A stretch of 64,000 nucleotides of DNA from Rotaria macrura (taxonomy: Eukaryota > Rotifera > Eurotatoria > Philodinida > Philodinidae). Shown here one piece after another: positions 36,801 to 47,884 of the stretch. A model generated the notes under the pieces. It did not search any database. It had not been told where the DNA came from and worked only from the letters and a program-made list of their open reading frames with translations. Both the position numbers and the translations under genes were made by a program. Location of the stretch: positions 100,382-164,381 of the forward strand of contig OENT01000199.1 in the NCBI GenBank assembly GCA_900239685.1. The letters run 5' to 3'. Position 1 is the first letter of the stretch; every line of letters starts with the position of its first letter.

Positions 36801-37996
36801 TTGGTCAACGTTCTTTTACGTCTCCTGCTAGTGTTATGCAACCATTTAAAACACAGTTATCGGGTCCACTAAACAGTAATGGTATTGAATTCACTATTTC
36901 ATAATTTTAATCAATCGTTTATTTTTTCATTATCGAAATACTTTTGTTTTCGTTTAGGAACTTCATCTGATTTAATAACATCATCGCCCGATAGTTCAAA
37001 GTGAGTCATTGTCTTTCGTTCTGTTTCAGTAGTTCAATTAAAAGAATTAATTTTTCTTATAGTTCTCTTCATCAAACAAATTCCGTATCGAATTCTCACA
37101 GATCACTTTTACTTTCATACGGTATTGTCACATTTAATAACAATGATTTCGTAAACAGTGATCAAACTGAATCTGCAACAAGTCCTCTATCAGAAAGTGT
37201 TGCACTTGATCATCGTCTTAATTCCGATTTAAGTCTCATGTCAATATCTCAACAACAGCAACAATCAGGATCAACGATGTTTCATCCTATGGATACAATC
37301 TCATCGTCATCATCATCGAATGCACATATATTTCATACCCTATCTCTATCAACAAACAATATTGGTGATACAATATCGTGTCAATTACGTACACCACGTA
37401 GTTCAATTCTATTATTTGATGATCATATGAATGATCCATTGACGACATATCTACTTGGACCACCGCAAACATCAAATGAAGATACAATATCAACAAATTT
37501 ATCATCATTTAATTTAGCAACATCAATATCACGTCCACAATTATCACATATTGACGAAGAAAAAACATCACTCAATGATCCTTATGCATTAGTAGAGCCA
37601 TTAATACCAGATAGTGCATCAAAATCAACATTATCAATGAATTCCAGTGAGCTATTGCCAGAATCTGAAAAATCAATTAACTATGCTGATATACTTTTAC
37701 CATCATATGTAACAAATGAATATTCGGATACAAATGAACAGCAGCAATCACAGCTACTACCTCTACAACAACAACAACAACAGCTGCAGCCACAACAACA
37801 ACAACAAATCGATTGTACGGATGATGCTATGAATGACTTGGATGTTTATGATGAACAAGACTATGAAAACAATGAACGAACATCAACGAAATTTTATGCA
37901 GATATTGATTTTCAACAAACACAAAGATACGATCGTATTGTTCAATCGGCAGCTAAAGCTAAACTGGACGATCAAACACCACCATTCGTTCTATAA
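30802..37996 (+). CDS. IRS: Insulin receptor substrate-like docking protein (PH + IRS-type PTB)
   Basis: An adaptor that links an insulin/IGF-type receptor kinase to PI3K and Ras signalling at the membrane. Six phase-consistent exons (30802-30987, 32263-33787, 36646-36717, 36783-36881, 36958-37000, 37063-37996) give 952 residues, similar to fly Chico. A divergent PH domain (about 52-156) is split by intron 1. An IRS-type PTB domain (about 220-335) includes NYGNRSNIFLIELGKSNYG, like the IRS1 CGHSENFFFIEVGRS segment. The tail is Ser/Thr/Gln-rich with docking tyrosines: YIDM (YxxM, PI3K p85 type, Tyr534), INYADI (ITIM-like, SHP2 type, near 37676) and YENN (YxN, Grb2 type, near 37862). Identification rests on domain order plus these motifs. 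DOK/FRS proteins share the PTB fold but lack YxxM. An assembly gap lies in intron 1. Confidence 0.8.
31017..31053. other. Assembly gap (37 N)
   Basis: A run of N flanked by a T tract on the left and an A tract on the right, inside intron 1 of the IRS-like gene. The phases of the flanking exons agree without extra sequence, so no coding exon need be missing. Confidence 0.95.
34270..34599 (-). CDS. Antisense intronic ORF of 109 codons, unrecognised
   Basis: A true ATG frame on the strand opposite the IRS-like gene, inside its intron 2. It encodes 109 residues with no repeat, no signal peptide and no recognised domain; Cys and Phe/Tyr are scattered. There is no upstream regulatory signal that I can see. 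It may be chance or a remnant of a small gene. Confidence 0.18.
   Translation of the reverse strand: MDSGDIILHHELVVTLELSYFSNGINNFNCDPLLSIINLFVRKQSMQNYVPGSILLTKCMHKFFRYLAFEMIEIIKDGDFCLQRTVAHLSQKKYFFNSRCYVYSLSLQI
35268..35965. mobile_element. Non-autonomous pogo/Tigger-like element
   Basis: The left end reads TA-CAGTAAAAACCTCTGTTAATGA. The right end is its inverted counterpart, GTTCATTATATGGAGGTTTTACTA followed by TA. CAGTAAAACCTC termini flanked by TA duplications are typical of pogo/Tigger elements of the Tc1/mariner superfamily. The element is about 694 bases and has no transposase ORF. A second copy of the subterminal sequence (AATAAGCACCTCCTTTAATAAA) occurs near 35895 in direct orientation to the left end. 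A 21-base C run lies at 35335-35355. Confidence 0.75.
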
Positions 37997-38477
37997 TTAA
38001 TCGATTTTTTTATTTTATAGTACTAATTTGTTTTAATTGCTCAACTATTTTCTAAGGAAAGATATTATGTATTTTAGAATAAATATATATATATATATAT
38101 TCGTATATATTTTCTTTCGTTCGCTCTTTTCTTTTTCGTGAGAATACTTCTCTCTTTTGTGTTCGACTCTGCTTTTTAATTCTCCGTTTCTGTGTTATAT
38201 GTTCAACTTCAGTTTGTAAATAAAATAAAAGACTTTTTTTTTCTAAAATGTTGATGGTGTCAAACAAATTTATGTATGGATACGACAGATTCTATTTTGT
38301 TAAGTAAACAGAAACATAGAATAATTTCATTTATAAAACAAACGCGAGCGAAAAAGGTAGCTAAGAGAAAACGGACAAAGTTAGTAAAAACATGTTACAT
38401 ATGGTTTTCAATTCTACTCTTTTTCTTATTTTACTTGTTTAGAATAAGTGCGATAAACTCGAGAACTAAACTAGAAC

Positions 38478-38735
38478 ATGCATTTTCTTAAACTTCAAGT
38501 TCAACATGGTGGTGATATATATGAAATGGTTCTACCAACGCAATCTAATGATCCATGTGTTGAAGAACTTCAACAACATATAGAAAAACAAATGAATATT
38601 CCAGTGGATGCACAACATATTATGTTTAAAGGACAAAATTTACATGAAAAACGAAAGGAAAAATTACGACGATATGGTATAACAAATGCGAGTCTTATTC
38701 GTGTTGTTGGTCGTAAGCAACCATTACGAAAATAA
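38478..38735 (+). CDS. Small ubiquitin-like domain protein, BAG1-UBL-like
   Basis: An intronless frame of 85 residues that is almost entirely one ubiquitin-like fold. An N-terminal beta strand (FLKLQVQHGG) is followed by a helix (VEELQQHIEKQM), then IMFKGQNLHE and a C-terminal strand (SLIRVVGRK). The segment IMFKGQNL...YGI..ASLIRVVG resembles the UBL of BAG1 (LIFKGKSLKEM...LGI...RVMLIGKK). It lacks a C-terminal Gly-Gly, so it is unlikely to be conjugated. No BAG domain follows before the stop. A polyadenylation signal AATAAA lies at about 38808, shortly after the stop, which suggests a complete short gene. It lies 480 bases downstream of the IRS-like gene. It could be a split-off or truncated BAG1 copy. 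Confidence 0.65.
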   Translation: MHFLKLQVQHGGDIYEMVLPTQSNDPCVEELQQHIEKQMNIPVDAQHIMFKGQNLHEKRKEKLRRYGITNASLIRVVGRKQPLRK

Positions 38736-38807
38736 CTGATATTTTACTTTCACTCATTTATTTTTCTTGAACTTATTTTGAGAATCTTATATATTTCATT
38801 TTTTTTA

Positions 38808-38813
38808 AATAAA
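38808..38813 (+). terminator. Polyadenylation signal AATAAA
   Basis: Canonical hexamer about 70 bases after the stop of the ubiquitin-like gene. Confidence 0.5.
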
Positions 38814-39342
38814 GATTGAGAATTACCTTGACATATAAATCAATTCATATGTTAACTAGTGAAACTATAGAGTAAATTTATGAATCAAATTATGCTGTGT
38901 TTTTAAATTAAAACCATTGTTACATAGGTGATTAATTTTTCATAAAAGAAAAAACATAACCAGATAATTATAAAGGTAAAAAAAAATCTCATTCTAATTG
39001 TTGATTTATATTTTCTATTATTTCGGTTGAAATATCATATCGATTTTCCAGTTGTATACCGATGTACATTTTTGTTTCGTTCTGTGTTTTTTGCAATGAG
39101 TATTTACTCCATGTGCACTGAAGTCACATGCTCGACAATGTCGCCAAGATAAATATGCCTATTTTTTTTATGTTCGTGCTTTTTATTTAACGTAATATCG
39201 TGTACAGTTGCGTTAACATCATTGATCATGACTTAATTTCTATTACATCATAGTTCAGGAGATAGCAAATAAAATCTACTATTAGATTGTCTACTTGTAT
39301 TTTATTTTAATTTTCATCTCATTCCAAAAATATATGTAAACA
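38814..39342. other. Intergenic DNA upstream of legumain
   Basis: About 530 bases of AT-rich DNA with no exon. It should contain the legumain promoter and 5' UTR, but no distinct element was recognised. Confidence 0.5.
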
Positions 39343-42300
39343 ATGAAGCAAGAATCTATTCTAATCGTTGCAAGTCTTATTCTGTTCGGCATTAGTTACA
39401 GTTCAGGAGATAATTGGGCCGTACTTGTTGCTGGTTCCAATGGTTGGTATAATTATCGTCATCAAGCTGATGTTTGTCATGCTTATCAAATTTTACATAA
39501 AAATGGTATACCAGATTCAAACATTATCGTTATGATGTATGATGATATAGCTGAAAATCAAATGTATGTAGAATTTCTAGATGGAAGAAAAATATTTTCA
39601 TGTTTTTGTGTTTTGTTCTTCGTCGCTTTATTTTAAGAAATCCAACAAAAGGTATTATAATTAATCATCCTAATGGCGATGATGTCTATCATGGTGTGCC
39701 ACATGACTATAATGGCCAAGTGAGATCATTTATGAGTTATGAATTTTTCTTTTGAATACCGATAAGGTTGATTTTTTTCTCAAATAGAATGTAACGCCAA
39801 AGAATTTTCTTAATATTTTACTTGGCGATAAAGAAGCTATGCAAGGTATCGGTAGTGGTAAAGTTTTAGAAAGGTAAGTGTTGATTAAAAATTCATCAAA
39901 TCAAAATAACCTATACAGGATACGTATCGAAATTTACAAATAGTAAACTGTAAGCAAGGAAACGTTTTCATCCTAGAAAAAGAAATGTCCTGTATAAGAA
40001 ATTCAGTCGCTATAGACTAATGTGGCTATGATTGATATTTTCTTTCTAATTGAAAATAAAAACACTCTAAACTGAAGTACAAAAAGAAGCGAACTTGAAA
40101 ACCATCAACTTTTGATTTTTATTCAATCTATCACAACTATAATCAAGCGACAATCATATATTCAACTCAATTGAATGTTTAGAATACCTGAATAAAGTAC
40201 ATAGCTCAATGCTAATTGTGAATGATGAAATTGTTTTATTATATTGATTTTAGTGGCCCTGATGATAATGTTTTTATCTTTTTTACTGATCATGGTGCTC
40301 CAGGTAAATTTTTCGGTGTTCTTTTTTTTTTTTGCAAGAAATTTTATTTCATTCAATTCATTATGCTTTGTTTTTTAATAAAGCTTTGGTTGCTTTTCCA
40401 AATGGTGTGGTATGTTTTATTAAAAAGAAACCACAAAATAAATGCAGGAGAATTGTGTTCTTTTTTTTCTTATCGTAGCTCTATGCCACAGATCTCAATA
40501 AAACAATTACAAAAATGTATAATCAAAACAAATATAAACAAGTCATTAGAAAAAAAATTTTTTTTTAATATCTTATATATACTTTCTTTAACTAAAGATG
40601 ATCATCTATATTGAAGCATGCGAATCAGGTTCAATGTTTGAAAATATTCTTGTAAATAATATCCATGTATATACAACAACAGCATCAAATGCTGAAGAAT
40701 CATCGTATGCTTGTTACTATGATCAAAAACGAGAAACATATTTGGGTGATGTCTATTCGGTTGTTTGGATGGAAGATTCCGATGTTGAAAATATTAATCA
40801 AGAATCATTATATCAACAATATTTAATTACAAAGAAAAATACGAATACAAGTCATGTTATGCAATTCGGTGATCTTGTAAGAAATTTGAACAAATTATAA
40901 TGTTGAGAGGATACTGCAAATTTTTGTTTTCATATAGATTTTAGCTAAAACTCATAATGTTAGTGAATTTCAAAGTATAAAAAATTTATACAATAAATCT
41001 AAACAAAGTTTTCTAACATATTATCATAATAATATACTTCGAGTAAGATGAATAATATAAATATTAATTTTATATCAAAAATAGTAATTTGTTATGTGTG
41101 TTTTTTCTTCATTTTAGCGTGATGTTATACCAAGTGAAAATGTTCGACTTACTATTATTGCTCGTCGTTTAGCTGTCATTGAAGAAAATTCAATGGAAAA
41201 AGAAAATTTAGAACATCAACTTGTTCAATTACTCAATGTAATATTAGATATTTAATTACTATATTATCTAGATAGTTGAATACCGTGTCTCGGACATTTA
41301 TCGAATGTTGTCTAGTAGAGCGTTTAATTCAATAGTATATATGGTTTTATCTTTACCATTATAATTACTTAAGCTTTAATTTTGAATACATTCAAGTTCT
41401 TCATACTAATAAACAAATTAAACAAATAGGCTTAAGTATTTCTCTTTTTCATTGCATCGATTTTAATAAGGTCACAATACATTGAACGAATAGTTTCTCG
41501 TCAAAAGTTCAGATCCTTTGATTGTAGCAAGTCCATAAATAATAAGTCGATCTGACATTACTCAATAGAAGCAACAGTCAATTTTTCAGTGCATTTGTGA
41601 AAAAGAAATTTTTCTCGAGAACTGAATGCCACACAATTCTAGAAAAAATACAAGAAATTAGGAGTACTATGCTATTAACTAGAATTCTGTTGAGTCTATT
41701 TACAAGTCATGAGAATCAATCTAATGTTAAAAACTACTTAGTTTTACAATTAAAAGTTTTCACTACACCGTCATAGGAGCTCACATATTTATAGAAATAA
41801 TGTTTCAATATTTTTATACGGACCGGGCCATACCGAAAGAGGGGGGGGGGGCGTAGGTCACACAGAGTACAGCCCCTCCTTTAACTTTTGGAATTTGCCA
41901 GTAAAGATAAGAAAATTTAACCTATATTCATAGTACCCACGTCCCCTGTTTTGACAGCCAAATTATGCTGCCAATGTATACAGCTCTTTTATTGATATTA
42001 CTTTATTTAGGATCAAGCCGTAATTACAAATGATATGCATACAATAGCATCAATAGCAATATCCATGAACGGCGGCGATTATTTAGACATGATATTAGAA
42101 AAACGTATGAAACTTACTGAACATGCTTGTTATAAATCTGTTACACAACATCTGCACGAGCAATGTTTTGACCTTCAAGTCTGTTGTTTTATTTCATTCA
42201 TGATTTTTATTTAAATTTCTTTTGTCTTTGTTGTTTAGAATGAACTTGTTCTTAAGAAACTTTATATTATGGCTAATTTATGTGAAATAGGTTTGTATGA

Positions 42301-42361
42301 TTTCACTATTAATCAAGCTATCGATCGTGTATGCCATGAACGTTTGCAATTTGATTATTGA
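39343..42361 (+). CDS. LGMN: Legumain (asparaginyl endopeptidase, peptidase family C13)
   Basis: A lysosomal cysteine protease cleaving after Asn. Eleven phase-consistent exons (39343-39563, 39638-39719, 39788-39873, 40254-40303, 40384-40409, 40479-40541, 40598-40876, 40938-41042, 41118-41237, 42011-42178, 42239-42361) give 440 residues, close to human legumain (433). A signal peptide (residues 1 to about 22) precedes the conserved [20 protein letters not shown]. The catalytic His143 is in FTDHGAPG and Cys184 in IEACESGSM. Downstream, [11 protein letters not shown] and YLGDVYS...WMEDSD match the family closely. The C-terminal region has cysteines as in the legumain pro-domain ([20 protein letters not shown]). 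Intron 9 is 773 bases and GC-odd, whereas most of the others are well under 150 (intron 3 is about 380). Confidence 0.95.
41238..42010. other. Legumain intron 9 with a GC-rich foreign-looking segment
   Basis: An intron several times longer than most of its neighbours. Positions 41819-41945 are GC-rich, with an 11-base G run (41841-41851) and TACAGCCCCTCC, unlike the surrounding DNA. This may be a transposon fragment; no terminal repeats were found. Confidence 0.4.
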
Positions 42362-42738
42362 TTTGTTTGGTTTTTGTTAACAATAAAAATGAAAACAACT
42401 TAAAATCAGCAAATATTTGACTACCCATGTCTTTTTTTTTATTTATTTTTCACTTTTTCTTCTTCTCGTTCTTCTTCATCTTTTTTTCTTCTCATGTTCC
42501 TATTTTTTACACTCTGTCTTTCTTCAAATAAATACACACTATATGAGACATGTTCACATAGACACATATACACACAGCAACAGTTACCATTCGCCATATG
42601 TTTCTTTAAATTCTCTCTCTCTCACTCGTTATTATAGCTTTTTCAATTGGAGGTACTGATAAGACGAAAGTACGATTAAGAACGATAACAATATAATACA
42701 ACAGTCTTCTTATTTCAATACTCTATTGAAACAAAACA
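42362..42738. other. Intergenic DNA between legumain and the ARM-FN3 gene
   Basis: Only 377 bases separate the legumain stop from the next ATG. A likely polyadenylation signal (AATAAAAATG) lies near 42380. Pyrimidine-rich CTTCTTC and CTCTCT tracts follow and probably belong to the downstream promoter or 5' UTR. Confidence 0.5.
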
Positions 42739-45700
42739 ATGGTAAATGTAGATAATAAAAAGTTTTATTTCGATACTAAAAATTATTTTACTCGATTTTT
42801 ACCCTACGATGATACTTTGGATGTCATAAATGGTGATGATAAATTAAATTTAATAATCAATCCTATAAGTCGAAGTATTCGTCATGCGCTTGAATATTTT
42901 GTTAACGATTTAAGACATGACAGAGATAAAACTATCGAACGACTTCTTAATGAAAAAACTGTAAATGATATTTTTCGTTCTATCGCACAGTTGTTACTAA
43001 GCAACGATGATCGGTAAGTATAACTCCCGAGCATCTCATCTATTGAAAAGTTACTATAATGAATGAAATGTATTTTGTCTTGTGTTTATAATAGTGTTTG
43101 CGGTAATAGTGCCTACATATTAGGTAGTGCAGTCGAATCAGAAGCAGGTCTGAAACAATTTCTGATTGTATTTTCCAATGATCGTACAACAAATACTGTT
43201 GATGTCATACGAATATTGTGTCACTTATTGAAACATAACGATCCTGAATGTGTATTGAATGCTGCTGGTACGCTTGGTACTATAGTATGTAGGTTTCACA
43301 CTCTAAATCTGTGACATATATTTAGTTTGAGCAATCCCCCAAAAAAAAACATTTTGACTTACAAGAAAAACAAATTGAACTTTTCTTATTGGTATAAAAA
43401 GTGATTTAAATTTCATGAAGCAACTAGAAAATGTTAATGTCACAGATCTTTTGTTTTTCTTTTTCGAATTTATTTCTCGTATTGAACGGTATTAGTTTTA
43501 ATTTTTGTTTTTTGTTTTCGTTTACATTCAAATCGTCAAGTGTAGTTCAAAAGACGGGCGTAGTTTAATATTAAATCATGGTTGTATTCCTCAAATGATT
43601 TTAAATACGTCTGGATTGTTATCTTCGAGTAATCCATGGATTGCCAGTAATGTTGCATTGGTACTTGCAAGGTAAAAAAGACATATTTTCCTACGGAATA
43701 AAACAAGTGATTATTTTAATATCTAGAATTACTGTCGAAGAACTCGGCGTTCAAACGATATTGACACATTCTAAACATGAACAAGTTTTAAATGAACTCA
43801 TACAGGCACTTGGTACGGATGAACCAAGTCGTTCAACGAACGCTGCTTTTGCTATTGGACGTTTGATCGAAAAAGACGATGGAAAGAAAACATTAATATC
43901 TGTCTCTGGACAATATAGAATCGTAAGGCTAACGTACATCTTAAAACGGCATGGTGGAAAATTTTTTTCTTCGTTTATATTTATTTTTGAAAACAAAAAT
44001 AGTTCGATGCACTGTTAAATATGCTTGAAGTGAATGAAGAACAAGGTGTAAATAAAAATGCTTGTTATGCATTAAGTTGTTTATGTACGACTCCATATGG
44101 TTTTCATTTATGTTTACAATATCTAACAATCTTTCATCGAATACTTGTATCTATTGAAACAATTCTTTCATCGAATGAACATGAAAATGTTTGGTTTGCT
44201 TTAATGTAAAAAAAAAAGTTTTTTTTTTTTTGTTTATCGATAATAACTTTATAGTTAATTCTTTTGATCTGCATTTTAACAGGTGTCTTAGAACAATAGC
44301 ACAATATGATGCAGCTCATGAACATCTATGTTATTCAAAAGTTTTACCTGAAAAATTAAAAAAAATACGCGATAAATGGATTCGATTTAAAGATATTCAA
44401 GAAGAAGCAAAATTACTTTGGCATATGATACATAAAAATATTAAACCTAATCGACCAACTATTGATGGTAATGAATAAATAGAGAATTGATGTTTTACTA
44501 TGTATCTATTCGTATTAGACTATGATATTACTTCTGCCGATATATCATGGACATTAAATATAGATACTTGGGCTGAAGATGAATTACAATATCGTATTTT
44601 TCTCGGTAAGATAGTTTTAGTTTTTCACAGATCACAATCATGTGAAGTAATTGATTACATAAATAAACTGTTACTCAGAGTAAAAACAAAAATCTTAATA
44701 GAAAACTAAAACTGAGATTTAATGAGAAAAAATTCTAGTAAAGAAAATTGTGTCGTTTTTCTTAATTTCGGTCAATGTTTTAATCGATGTTTGTAATAAT
44801 CTTTGGTTTTTTTTTAAGACGACATCCCGATTGTGGTAACACGTAATACACATTATTGTTTAAAAGATTTAAAACCAAATACAAATTATAATGTACAAAT
44901 TCAATATGTAACATCTCACGGTGAAAGTAATCCTAGTGATCCAACTAGATTTCGTACAGATGAAGAATGTAAGTAGATTAAACAATTCAATACATTCAGA
45001 CATCTTGTTTTCTGTTTTCATTCAGTACCACCAGCTGTCATCAATCTTCATGTTGCTCGTCGAACAATGACAGCAGCTCGTATTACTTGGGAAGCGCCAG
45101 ATCTTAGCGGATGTAGTTCATTTAGAGGTTATCAAATTTATCTAAGTAAGACAAAACAATTCTTCTATTTCAGTACTTGTCCTCAGTAAGAAAAAAAGAA
45201 AAACATTCTATTGCCTGTAAACGAAGAATGCATGAGATTTAATCTTTCAGATATTGATAAGATTATAAAATTTCAAGGAAATCTTCTTGAAAACAAAAAA
45301 CAAAACTTGCCTACAGAAACAAAACAAAAATCTTGTTTTCACTATTTTTTCTCTATTCCTATTTGTTCGATGATGTAGCATACAAGGTGCTGTTAAGTAC
45401 CTCAATTTTACGCAGTTTCTTTTTGTTTAAATATTGATGTAACGTCGTCGTTCTTGGTCATGTCTATTTTTTCTTAAAATAAAATATTATTATTGTAAGA
45501 AGAAAAATATTAATTCTATGTCAATTTTTAAGTCTTATATTTCTCTTGATTTCTCTTGACATGCCAATCGAATATCTTTCAAAAAAAAAGAGGCTCCTTC
45601 ACATACTTCATTTTACCATGTTCTTCGGAATAACAACAGAACTCAGTATTTAAGGGTCAAAAATTACAGCAAACGTCAAGTTTCTAAAGAACATCAGTTG

Positions 45701-47569
45701 TTTAATCTTACGTTCGAAACATAAACTAAACATGTGTGAGATTGTCACTAAGAGAAAAAAAACTATTATGTCTTCGAATAAGATTAGAGTAAAACGAACT
45801 ATCTTTCTAAATTGTAAAAATTAGAATATATCTTAAGAAACAAAATGCAATCATCTACTCCACATTTACACTTCAGAAACGTTTTTAATTTTCTTACAAA
45901 CATGGAAAGCTAAACTGGTCCTTTCAGTAGATACACAGGACAAACCTTCGATAGGAAACATTCATGTTGATATCGAACTTTGTTTCATTGCACTGATCTT
46001 ATAATCCTTTCGTATCAATGGTTCGACAGAGTAACTACTTCTTTTATAGAATTATTTAACTAATAGATGAGTATATGTGTTACATTCGAGTCTAGCATAG
46101 TTTTCTTTAGATTGAGATTGAAATTTGAAAGTGTACAAAATATACTACAGTTCTTTGATGTCGACGTATTCTAAGAAACTCCTATGACTGAAATCTATCT
46201 CGATGTGTATTGATTAATGAGAAAAATGAAGAAATGACTAAGATTTTAATCAATTAAAAATAAAATGAGAACAAATATATTTAGATGATGTTGAACATGA
46301 ATGTACAAGTGAATGTGGCATAACAATTGGTTCATTAACGTCCAGTACAGCCTACACAATCGATGTATGTGTATTAAGTAACAAAGGCAAAGGACCACGA
46401 GTAACAATCGATTTAGTTACTGCTTCTTCAGGTACAACATATCGATGAAATATTTGAGAAAATGTTCGGTATTTCTGTTTGTTTAGGAGATTCGTATCCG
46501 GGACCACCGACATTTTCGGTAGTAGGTCGACGTGAAATACATGTAAAATGGCAACCACCAGATGTTATATGTGGTCGCTTATCACGTTATGAACTTTTGT
46601 GTAATCGACGATGTATTTATTCGGGTATCGATCAAGAATATCATATAAGTATGCTTAGACCAGATACAGAATATACAATGGAAGTTATTGCTATTACAAA
46701 TGAAGGTCGATTTCCTAGTCGACCAACAAAAGTTCGCACACTAAAAGATGAATGTTCGTATTAACAGGATAATCAAATATATATATAAAGTTTTTTTTAA
46801 TGCTCATTCATACCTCAAAACCGCATGTTTTCATTTTGTTTTTATCAGATTTAGCTAATAGTTCACATCGTCATTCTCTCTATGAACAATCGAATCATAG
46901 TTCACATAAAATAAAACGCACCGAATCATATGATTCTTCAATACATTCGGGAACACATAATACTCCGAGAACTTCAAAAACATCACTAAAACATGCACGA
47001 CGTATGTTGAGAGAAAGTAATATGATAAATATTTTCATAATCGTATTTTCATCTTCTTCTTGAATTTCAATTAGCCAATGCAACTAATCGACATGTAGAA
47101 ATGACGACTTTTCAAGCGTTAAATTTAAAAGTAAATTTAAATCATTAGCTTAAGATTTCCTATTGTTTTCGTTTCGTCTACTATTTTATTCTAGCCACAA
47201 ACTCCATCGTTTCATCGTTCATTACCTGGACTAATAAAAGGTGCTCAACCTCGGCCAACTGGAACAGGCAAGATGAGTACTAATCATCGATCTCACACAA
47301 ATTTACTCGGAACAAATCACCGAACAAGTCAAACTCGAATAACAGCTACTGTTATTGTTCCATCACTTACAGCAGATTCGGAACCTAAAATATCGTGGGC
47401 TACACCTGTCCCACATAAGATAACACATTCAACATCGTTTCGACTTGCTGTTGACTCAAGACCATCTCCAATCATAACCGATACAAGAAAGATCGATCGT
47501 TCAGTATCAACATCATTACCAGATTTACCACTCGATATGAAACGAGCTAAATCATTCATTCAATCATAG
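42739..47569 (+). CDS. Armadillo-repeat plus fibronectin type III protein
   Basis: Fourteen exons (42739-43013, 43095-43292, 43546-43671, 43727-43922, 44003-44205, 44283-44467, 44519-44605, 44819-44968, 45026-45145, 46285-46431, 46487-46753, 46849-47016, 47075-47130, 47195-47569) join in phase to 850 residues. Residues 1 to about 390 look like armadillo/HEAT helices, with repeat-like cores such as NAAGTLGTIVCSSKDGRSLI, NAAFAIGRLIE and NKNACYALSCL. Three FN3 domains follow (about 390-480, 480-565, 565-655), with typical signatures (ITWEAPD, LRPDTEYTMEVIAITNEG, VKWQPPD). The tail is Ser/Thr/Arg-rich and likely disordered. No signal peptide or TM segment is seen, so it is probably cytoplasmic; a scaffold role is inference. 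I do not recognise a named orthologue. Intron 9 (45146-46284) is 1.1 kb. Confidence 0.8.
45146..46284. other. Long intron 9 of the ARM-FN3 gene
   Basis: 1.14 kb of AT-rich intron sequence between two halves of an FN3 domain. No gene or repeat was recognised. Confidence 0.55.
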
Positions 47570-47884
47570 AAGATTCTAGCCATGCATTTTCGTTTTTCGT
47601 TTTCTTTTTTCAAGCTTTTGCTACATTAGCTGAGAGTTGTCTCTCTCTTTTTTTTGTCTTGCTACTTGTTCTTCTCTAGTCCGTGAAGAGAAAAAATAAA
47701 ATAAACGGATAGCCTTATCATCATTGTCATCTATTTTTCTTTTTCTCTATTATGTTGTATCATTTTAATAAACGAGAAACAAACGAAACCAGTGATAAAC
47801 AATAAGGTGAGTCAAGACGGTTTCTCTTTGTTTGACTTGACAGATATCCTTACATAGACGCAAAAAAATTCTTGCTTTGAAGTA

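Noticed and set aside
38052..38491. Lys/Arg-rich frames on both strands between the IRS-like and ubiquitin-like genes
   Set aside because: They are readings of UTR and intergenic A/T-rich DNA; the plus-strand one overlaps the true ubiquitin-like start in another frame.
42417..42659. 80-codon plus-strand frame after legumain
   Set aside because: Phe/Leu/Ser-rich reading of pyrimidine tracts in the intergenic spacer.
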